A stretch of DNA of 64,000 nucleotides from Rotaria socialis (lineage: Eukaryota; Rotifera; Eurotatoria; Philodinida; Philodinidae). The DNA lies in NCBI GenBank assembly GCA_905331475.1, contig CAJNYU010000990.1:1-64000 (forward strand), read 5' to 3'. A program made the translations under genes and the position numbers. The notes under the pieces are model-generated. The model did no database searches and was not told the origin of the DNA. It worked only from the letters and a program-made list of their open reading frames with translations. Of this stretch, positions 55,501 to 64,000 are shown piece by piece. Numbering within the stretch: position 1 is the first letter of the stretch; every line of letters starts with the position of its first letter.

Positions 55501-58500
55501 TGAATTCAAATACAGTCAATGATACAAATCGTTTTAGTTCTTTAACATCCACAAATCCATCTCTATTGCCACCAAATCCACTTACCAATACGCAGTCACA
55601 AATGCCGCCAACAGCTACACGTAATTCAGCTGTACCAACGGCTAGCAAGAAAAAAGAAAACTCTGCTATTGCAGGCCTACTTACATCAACACCATCAACT
55701 GGCTATTCAGCAAGTAGTGGCCTTCCAGCTCCCAATGGTACAAGTCAATTTAGTAGTACTCATATGAATCAATATCATGTTAGCGATGCAAACGTTTCTA
55801 AACCTCCACAAGCAACGAAAAATGTTACACCTATGACTGGAATTAGTGCCGGTTTAGCTAGTCGAGGTTCCGGTAAAGGTAGTCGTGCTGGTGGTGGAGC
55901 TGGCACTGGGCCAAAACGGTTTGTAGAAATTTTTTTTGAAAAAGGAATAGGAAAAAACCCAAGATAAAATTTTTCATTTTATTTAGAACACCAAAGAAAC
56001 CTGATCCTAAAACAATACAATCAACGACGAATGTTCCATCAGTGATGTCAACACTTGATATTGAAAATGAAGAAAATCCTAAACCAATGACTTATGAAGA
56101 AAAACGTCAACTAAGTCTTGATATTAATAATTTGCCGAGTGAAAAACTTGGTCCTGTTGTTGAAGTTTGTCTTAAAAAGCAGGCAATTAAAAAATTCTAA
56201 ATTTTCCTTTCGTTTCTCAAGATTATTCATCGTCGAGAACCATCGTTACGTGATTCAAGTCCAGATGAAATGGAAATCGATTTTGAAATGCTCAAACCTT
56301 CAACATTACGAGAATTAGAAGCCTATGTCAATCAAGTTATTAAACGAAAACCACGTAAACAACCGAATACATCTGGTAATTAACTCTGAAAAAGAAAACA
56401 TTTCTCTTACTTCTACTATTTTCATCTCCTTAGAAAAAACAACTTCAAAAGCGGCAGCATCAGCAGGTAAATAAATCTGAATCAATTTACAGTAGCGCCA
56501 GAAATAAAATCTAATTTTATTTTAGCCAATCCTGAAAAACGCAATCTTGCCAAAGCTCAAAATGCTCAGAAGAAAGAAGAAATTCAAAAACGTCTTGAAA
56601 AAGTGCAAACACAATTAGGCACTAAAACCAAACAACCATCCACTACTTCATTAGCAAAACGAGGTTTGTGATCAGAAGAAAATTTTGTCTTTCTTGTTAT
56701 CCTATATTCGGATGTTTCAGATTCTTCAATTTATAATTCAACAAGCGGCGCTTCAACTGGTCAAATAAATCCTCCTTCATTATCGTCGACGGCTCCTGCT
56801 GCGCCAATTCTATCAAAACGTTTAAGTGAAAGTTCACAATCAGAGAGCGATTCTGATTCATCACACAATGGAGGCGACTCTGACTCCGAGTCAGGTTAGA
56901 TGATCTGCATATAAATTAAAAAAATTTCCTTTGCACTCTCTCTCTCTCTCAATGTTTTTATTCATTTTCTCTTTCAATTCATATACATGTCTATTGAATT
57001 TTGTTTTTCGTATGTTTTTGTTTTTGTCCAATATTCTCATGAGAGAAGAGAATGAAAAGAGAAATAGTCTGCTGCTGTTCGACAGATCCTTGTTCAGAAA
57101 TGAAACTAGAACAAAATAAAAAAAAACGACGACTTTTTCTACTTATCTTTTTTCTCTTCTATCGCTCTTTACTTATATAATTGCGCTTATGGATACTAAT
57201 AACTAAAGCAAATAAAACTTCGTTTTTTTTTTTACAAAGGATAATATAATACGGTTATTAATTTAAATTGTTCCTTCTGTTCGTTTTGTTTTTGGAACAC
57301 AAGCAACTATTTCTCTTTCGTCTTCCTCTCTATGACTTAGAATGATGAATTTTGAATTTTTGTTTTTTTCTTGTTAATGTGTTTTTCTTGTACAATAATC
57401 TCTTTTTGTTTTTTCTTGTTTCTATATACATATACAGTGGCAAATTCTATGTATTCTTGAGATCACATCAGCGTGTTCTCAAACTTATGTACATTATCCC
57501 TTCCGCATCTAAAAACATTTACACACAAAAGAAACAAACTTCTTCCTTCTCTTTTTTTTTGTTTTTTCGTAATTGTCGATATTCGACATTATAATTATTC
57601 TTATTCAGATCCGAATTCATGCGAATCAGTATTCTGTATTACTATTAGTGTGTTTCGTTTCTCTCTCTCTCTCTTTCTAACCTTTTTTTACGTGTCGTAC
57701 ATTAGAGCTCAACAAACTGTATACACTGCGCGTATATTTGTAGCTCGTTTCTTTCTATATCTATCTCGCAAAAAAAATCATAACCCAAAATTCAGTCGAA
57801 CAAAAGGAATAAAAATTGATTGAAAAAAAAATTCGGACTAATAATGATACTGACAAAGGCTTGCGTTTCATATCTCAAAAGGATCTGTCGATACGCTCAG
57901 CAAATAAACATACATATATGAATAGCCAACAAGAGTAGTTGATCTCTTATAAAAATAAGAATGATTTATTTAGGCATCGACGATATCAAATCAGCTGCTA
58001 ATGGTGCTGCTGTATCAGCAAGAACAAAAGATCAGGTCAGTACATCCTATTCGTGTTGGGTTTGATAATTAACGATTTGCTTTTTGAATAGACATCCTCA
58101 AATCTTGACATCAATGTCGATAATCTCACGAAGAGAAAAGGTACGCATAGATTTATAGAAATGATAATTTAGAAAGCGTTTTTCTATTCAAGATGATATG
58201 GGTAGAACTAGATTTGAGAGTGGCAATAATGGTAAATAAAAAATTTCTAATGCTTCCTGTTCGTTTCTTAAATAAAACTATAATATATTTTAGCGAACGA
58301 TTTAACTGAAAGACGACCGAGTTTTCACCTAGGTGGAAATGATGATGATCTTTCAGATGACTCCATACCCACGACTTCACCAGCTGCAAAACACACGGGA
58401 GACGATGACTCATCGAAACGAGTAAGACAAATGAAGTCATTTTATTGAATTCCGATTTTTTTCTTCTTGCTTCAGGATTCAAGTCTATCGCGTTTAACTA

Positions 58501-59174
58501 GCGCTAGTTCATTGAGAAGAGATAACTTTTTATCGCTGGCTGCTAAAACTGCTACCACATCAGCGTCATCATCAACAGTCAAACCTGATGATAAAGTAGC
58601 GCAAGATCGCTTTATGCAATATCAAAAACAAGCTAAACTCAAAGCTGAACAAGTAAGAAACTTCGAAAAATCGAATTCTTTAAATTCTATTCTTTTCTAT
58701 TACAGGAAAAATTGTACAAAGAACAAGAAGCGAAAAAACGAGAAGATGAAGCGAAACAAGCACGATTGTTATCTCGAAAGTAAGTCTCGAGACCTATCTC
58801 GAACTTTGGAGTACGAGTTTGTTTTTGTAGAGAAACGAATGGTAATCATGTTAATGAAACATCATGTCGTAATTCAACAAAACAAACTGCATCAACCTTG
58901 TCGGATGCATCTCCCTCACCGCCATCAATGCATCAAAACTCATTATCAGCATCATTGAATCCACAGCAAGAAATGAATATGGACGATGAACAACGACAGA
59001 AACGAGAGATTGCTAAACGACGCGAAGAAGATCGTAGACGTCGAGAAGTAAGAATCTAATTGGAAACGAAAAACATGAACAAAACTTATTTTTCTCTTCT
59101 AGTGTCAAGCCCTCAATCAATCATTACCATTTAATCGTCATACTGATGTTGATTTTTCATTTATGAACGGATAA
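52541..59174 (+). CDS. BET-family double-bromodomain protein (BRD2/3/4-like)
   Basis: About 20 exons encode over 1,000 residues. The proposed start is ATGAAG at 52541, spliced to [19 protein letters not shown]. Bromodomain 1 follows: [47 protein letters not shown], and CYLYNKPGE with the acetyl-lysine-binding Asn. Bromodomain 2 is [49 protein letters not shown] and [19 protein letters not shown]. Then come a Pro/Ser-rich region (55000-55900) and the extraterminal domain ([57 protein letters not shown]). Ser/Asp clusters follow, and a basic coiled-coil ([26 protein letters not shown]) resembling the BRD4 C-terminal region. BET proteins read acetylated histones and recruit transcription elongation factors. 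One intron (~56895-57975) is about 1.1 kb, far above the local norm. The last exon ends DVDFSFMNG. Confidence 0.93.
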
Positions 59175-60014
59175 TCATTCAGTATTTCTTGTCCCCCTCT
59201 TTTCTCTTGTAATCTCGCTCGTCGTTTTCTTTTCTTTTCTTTTCTTGTTGTCATATGTATAGAACATTGTTTTGTGTGTACGTTTGTTTTGTTCGTATAT
59301 ACTGGATTAAGGTCATTTGTTTTCGAGTGAGAAAATCAAAGAGAGAAAGAGTGCCATTTTATTTTGCAAAAAAAAAGAGAAAAAAAAACAAACGCCTAAC
59401 TTTCCCTCAAACGATGAATCACTATTTCCATAAGATATATATACATATATATATATATATGCACACTCAAAAATTCATGTCCATATACTTAGCAAAAACA
59501 CTTGACTTGCTGGATACACATGAAAGCAATTTATTGTTGTGTTGACAGTTGATCGTTTGTGTATGTGTAACGCTACTCATATCTTTTCTTTGTTATTTGT
59601 TTCTCCGTTTTTGCTTCTATATCATAGAATTACATACACATTACTGTATGTTCATATATGATGATTAACTCTTCATTTTCGTTTATTGTTTTCTTTCTTT
59701 TTTCTTGTGACAGATTGTATAAGTTTTTGCTTGAGTGTGTGTGTGTGTGTGTATGTCATGGTTTTTCTTCTTTTTCATTGATTAAACTCAACAGAGAGAA
59801 CTTGCTGATCCCGTGAGATAACACAAATGTTCTTTCGTTTGGTTTCTCTACTCGTGTTTTCTTTTTTTTCTTTTTCGTTTTTTTCGTTTCATCAACTGAA
59901 GAAAAAAATAAACTTGAGAGAAACAAAGGATTGTATATGAACTCGTTGTTTTGTTATTTTTTTAATGCTATCGAATATTACAAGACGAAAAACAAAATTA
60001 GTAAGTACACTTGA
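59175..60014. other. Convergent spacer between BET and PDZ genes
   Basis: T-rich 3' flanks with (AT)n near 59440-59460 and (GT)n near 59732-59752. The open frame at 59255-59545 has no domain and overlaps low-complexity sequence. Confidence 0.45.
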
Positions 60015-60530
60015 TTAAAAACGACGATAGTTATTGGGTGTAGTTGTATTTTGCAGTGCTGAATTAACATGTGGTTGTGATGAAGCGCCGAATTTAACGG
60101 GTGGTCTTGAGGGTCGAACCGCAGCGAGTTGACCTCTAGGCAAACAAAACGAGAGAAATTGTTCATTTAAAAAATGATGACTTCATGTTAATCTATGTGA
60201 CAACATACCGTCGCACCGTCAGTTGTATTTGTAACGCATTGCGAAGTAAATTTTCAGCATCCTCATGTTTCATAGAACTTGCATCTTGACCATTAATAGC
60301 GGTAACACCATCGCCTGCATATAATTTATTGTGTGATGGTGTATTCGGTGAGACCTGAATATAACGAATAATAATTATTAGATTAGTTCTTATGAAATCG
60401 ATATACTCACTTTTTTAATTGATAGTGGCAATCTGTAATCGATTCCACCTTGCAGACGAAAACCCCAACTTTGATCTAAACTTGAACGATCCAAAAATAC
60501 AGGCACTGTAGGAAATAGAGAATTATCCAT
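60015..60530 (-). CDS. Small PDZ-domain protein (PDLIM/ZASP-like PDZ)
   Basis: Three exons (60530-60411, 60354-60209, 60135-60015) give about 128 residues. Nearly the whole protein is one PDZ domain: SWGFRLQGGIDYRLPLSIKK (carboxylate-binding GFRL loop), VSPNTPSHNKLYAGDGVTAI, NGQDASSMKHEDAENLLRN, LQIQLTVRRG. It is followed by a ~38-residue basic, Pro/Asn-rich tail ending TPNNYRRF. The WGFRLQGG and M.H.EA spacing is closest to PDZ domains of the PDZ-LIM family, which bind alpha-actinin at Z-discs and stress fibres. No LIM domain is encoded here, so it is either a PDZ-only form or the 5' part of a longer alternative transcript; the stop and 3' flank argue for the former. Confidence 0.88.
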
Positions 60531-61412
60531 TGATCGTATTGCTTAAGTTGCCTGGAAATAATATTTGATTCTACTCGACAACAACTTCCCGTTTTTCTCT
60601 CTCTCTTTGCTAGTCCGTTTGGTTTGCCGCTTAGTTATGTGTTCCATATTAGTCTCAAAGGAGAAAACGAGCGTTCTGTTTCGTTCTTTAGCAGAAAAAA
60701 CACCGTCGTCTCTTCTAGTATGTTTTTGCACAGATTAATCATAGAGTTTGTGCCGTGATAAATTATCATGATTGTATTTTTTGGTGATACTACAGATGCC
60801 GAGAAAACAGCAGCAAAACATAGTGCGTATGTATCTAGCATTTGTTTCTCGTTCTGTCGTTCGCCTTCCAGCACCTATACCAAAAGGCAAAAATCAAAGA
60901 ACCAGCCAGAACTGTTTTTCTTGCTTCTATCATTATACACTCATTGATAGTACTAATGATGGCGATCGAAACTATTGTGCGAACAGAAAACACTTATAAG
61001 ATCAACTGAGTTGACTTTCAGAACAAACCTAAACAAACACTTTCCGATATCGGATGGATCCATAAATATGGCCAAAATTGCAATAAAACTACTATGAATA
61101 CATAGTGCTGTTTGAAAATAATGACGAAGATGATTTTCTCAATAGATGTCAGTCGTAACAGAATTATCTATTCATTTCGCCCGGCAAGCGCATTGGACAT
61201 GCTGAATTCTCTGTCTCGTATGTTTTTATGTTCGTTCGTTTCTTTCAAGATTTCGATTTTTTTATATAGATGTTTATTTTTACTAAATTGAAATTGTGAT
61301 TATCATTTCTTTTCCTTATTTTCTAGACATGTTAGAACCATCATCTAGCCATCAGTAGTTCTAAGCATTCTCTTGTATTGCCAACAAGACAACAAACCAA
61401 AAATAATCAACC
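60531..61412. promoter_or_regulatory. Divergent intergenic region between PDZ and RhoGAP genes
   Basis: The flanking genes point away from each other across 0.88 kb. No supported coding frame. Promoters and the 5' leader of the RhoGAP gene are expected here; a CTAG acceptor-like site at about 61322-61326 may end a leader intron. Confidence 0.4.
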
Positions 61413-64000
61413 ATGCGTAATTTTATTGCACTTGAAGAAAAAGGGAGTGTTCGTGAATTTATTGCCAATGATCTTAACAATGCTGGTTTACGCATTGATA
61501 CAAATAAATATCGCAATATAATCATTAATCAACCATCACCTCATATAACCAATAATCCAAAACAGCAGCAACAAGGTTCACGCGTATTTAATGTGCCTCT
61601 TCATCAAATGGACACAATATCAGTCAAAGTAGAGAATGTTGATTTAACAGTACCGATATTTTTACGTTGGTGTTTCGATTGTATACGTCGTTCAATAAAA
61701 CATGAAGGTCTCTTTCGAAAATCAGGTGGATCACAACGTGTTAAAGAACTTATGGTAAAAAAAAATCATAGGAATATTTTTCCTTCGACATAAAAACTAT
61801 TTTTTTTTTCGTCTTCCAATCCTAGGCTCGAATAGAAGATGGTCCACTTACGCCAAGTTTATCCCCGTCGAATACAGTATTTGATGTTTGCTCATTATTT
61901 AAAGAATTTCTCCGTCGTCTAACGTACCCATTAATAACATATCCATTACAAGATCTCTTGCTCGATTGTTTTTCTATGCGTTCATTATCATCAGATAAAA
62001 AAGTGGATATTTATCTTAATATTCTTCTGCTTTTGCCCGATGAACATCTACATGCATTGATATATATCTTACGATTTCTACATGAAATTACCTTGAATGA
62101 ACGTGATAATAAAATGAATGCAAAAAATTTAGCTATCTGCGTTGGTCCTGGTATCATGCGTACAGCAGTCGAAGGTAAAGCAAGTGTTATGACTGAACAA
62201 TGTGCAACAAGTGTTAGTGATATTGTCGAAGTTTTAATTATTAATGCGGCTAAGCTTGGCTATGTTGCCGATTCAGTCTACGAACGATCACAGATGCTTT
62301 TAGAAATGAGACAAAAAGAAGCAGTAGTGAATGCAGATGAAAGTTTTGCGATTGAAAATGGAAACGACAATGGTATTAGCAATGGAAAAATCAACGATCC
62401 AGCGAATGCCAAAAAACGTCGTAGTGGTTCTGTGAAAGGTAATTAGTTTTGGTTTTTGAATAATTTAATGTGATTGGGCTTTTAGAATTTCTTGTTCATA
62501 TGACAAATCGATTGCGGCGTCGATCTGGCTCGAACAATGATAGTCGCGATCAAACCAATGCTTTTCTAGACCAAAGCGGAAAATTATCTTCGTCTCATAC
62601 ACGTGAACATCGTTACCATTATCAACAAAATAGCATTAGTGGACATTGTTTATCGTCGTCATCCAGTTCAACGACGACAACAAAACGAAAATCAAGCGAC
62701 GATCCAAATGGTGGAAATTCTAAAAGAGGGTAAATAAATATTCATCGATGAAGTTATAACCTAAAATTTTCTTTTCTTTAGTAAAACAAAGACAACTCAA
62801 GAAAAATCATCCCTACCCGATATGAATCGTTTTACAAGTCCAATATCAGCGTTTCGTCGAAAGAAAAAAACTCCTGGCAGTAGTAATGATCCAGGTTTTC
62901 CTTTTAAAATTGAACATTCCCATTTACCACAACTACTTCATTTCACCGATGAAGTGCCACTACGTTTTACAAATGCTGTTATTAATACAGCATCAGCTGC
63001 TTCGTCGTCATCATCATCATCATCAACAACAACACCAAATGGTTGATTGACAAACTAACCAGTGTCAATAGCTAATAATAGCTTTTTTTTGATTTGTTTG
63101 TTCTAGTTGCTCTTCAACCATCCGAAATGCAGCCTTCACTATTAACGAACGCAGCACCTGCTGCGTGTATCAATAAATCACTCGATGCAAAAAAGTAATT
63201 CGATTTCTTCGAGAAAAATTAATTCATTTGTTTTCTAATTTAGACTCAATCTGTTGGATTCATGGAAATGGCCAAAATCGAGCCGAGTTAGTTTTTCTCG
63301 TATCCAACCTTTCACAATCTCCTTTTTGAATTTTTAGAAAGCCGAACGAAAACCTCTAGTTGCCATACATGCACCTATGTTAGTAACATCAACAGTGGGT
63401 TCCTCGTCTCTATCTCAATCTCCTCCATCTCCCATCAAACCAAACAACGGATCCACTCAATCGTCATCTCAACAAATGGCAGGATCCTCAATGATGCATT
63501 CAAGTTTCGGTGTACCACGTCGTCACTCCGATGACGTTGTTAGTACATCACTTTCAACAACAGCCTATCGGCCACGTCGTTCAATATCATCCAGTGGTGG
63601 TCAACAACAAACACGCCATGTCGTTTGTATGCTCAATAATTATTCTCATTCGTTGCCATCGAGTCAACAACAAAATGCAAGTGATGACGACGAACCAGAT
63701 GAGCAAACACAAAACATTGAATCGATGCCAAGTAATCTCAATCTCACTCAAGAATCGTATGATGACGAGGACGACATAGCCAATGAACTCAATCTAGCTG
63801 TTGTGGTTGGCCATGAAGATATTCAATCATTACGAGCATTTTCAACTGAACAAACACATCCAGAAAATGGCTCATTGGATGTAGCATTTATCGATGAAAC
63901 AGATGTAGAACGTCAAAAGAATCACGTTGAAAATGAACAACGCGATCAATCGAATGCAATGGATATACCTAATAATGACAATGAAACTTTATCACAAACT
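61413..64000 (+). CDS. RhoGAP-domain protein (ARHGAP11/19-like), 3' end outside window
   Basis: Exons 61413-61754, 61826-62438, 62486-62729, 62782-63041, 63107-63194, 63244-63286 and 63338 onwards join in frame and run off the window. The RhoGAP domain covers about residues 65-260: VFNVPLHQMD, IFLRWCFDCIRRSIKHEGLF followed by RKSGGSQRVKEL (arginine finger in GLFRKSG), SLFKEFLRRLTYPLI, LLPDEHLHALIYILRFLHEI, and NKMNAKNLAICVGPGIMR. Such domains switch off Rho-family GTPases by speeding GTP hydrolysis. The rest is long, low-complexity and basic/Ser-rich, with NRLRRRSGS and a PISAFRRKKK block, then acidic patches (SDDDEPDEQ, YDDEDDIANEL). An early GAP domain followed by a disordered tail is the ARHGAP11A layout, a cell-division regulator; this assignment is tentative. 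Confidence 0.88.

Noticed and set aside
57352-57823. Hydrophobic open frames between 57.3 and 57.8 kb
   Set aside because: They lie in the long T-rich intron of the BET gene; low-complexity Phe/Leu translation.
1-64000. CRISPR arrays, rRNA operons or bacterial operons
   Set aside because: No regularly spaced repeats with unique spacers, no rRNA sequence, and the gene structure is spliced and eukaryotic.

Overview
The window looks like nuclear DNA from a bdelloid rotifer (Rotaria/Adineta type). It is AT-rich and has compact eukaryotic genes with GT-AG introns mostly of 50-65 nt and metazoan signalling and chromatin genes. Two features rarely seen together in animals are present: a plant-type DYW PPR protein and an intronless alpha-L-rhamnosidase. 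A (TGTGGG)n-like tract and many short DNA-transposon relics also fit. The species assignment is inference.

Layout. 1-13 kb: a sparse accessory region with a foldback element of GGAATTCC-type repeats (2291-2827), a hypothetical gene (3607-4416), a sigma-class GST (6086-6703) with a decayed copy of itself downstream, the rhamnosidase (8215-11172, minus), and a two-domain small heat-shock protein (11694-13023, minus). 13.4-17 kb: two tandem copies of a convergent pair of small genes whose proteins (here A and B) share a Gly-zipper-like hydrophobic segment and Asn-glycosylation-like tails; a third, diverged pair lies at 37.5-38.6 kb. A single N with 222-bp duplicated flanks lies inside the second pair. 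17.1-28 kb: a transposon nest. It holds a second foldback element, a broken pogo/Tigger-like transposase, and a 6.5-kb MULE with ~110-bp TIRs. The MULE transposase gene is split by a 4.5-kb element with CCC(A/T)GGTCGA ends and a largely open transposase-like gene of a family I cannot name. A 214-bp relative lies next to the nest. 28.8-44.4 kb: secernin, a frameshifted GPCR-like gene, the third small-gene pair, the DYW PPR gene, and a hAT-type MITE nested in another TIR element.

44.8-64 kb is different: a dense, conventional metazoan block. It holds a USP19-like deubiquitinase (minus), an SDR42E-like oxidoreductase (minus), a BET bromodomain gene (plus), a small PDZ protein (minus) and a RhoGAP gene (plus, running off the window). 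It has no recognisable transposons, so the window appears to cross from a repeat- and transfer-rich accessory region into a core gene block.

The strongest candidate for an undescribed system is the repeated convergent A/B small membrane-protein pair. Next come the CCCWGGTCGA transposon with its SDGASSHFK/HGKGPGDG protein, and the plant-like DYW editing factor. Exon boundaries were worked out by hand from reading-frame continuity and GT/AG sites.
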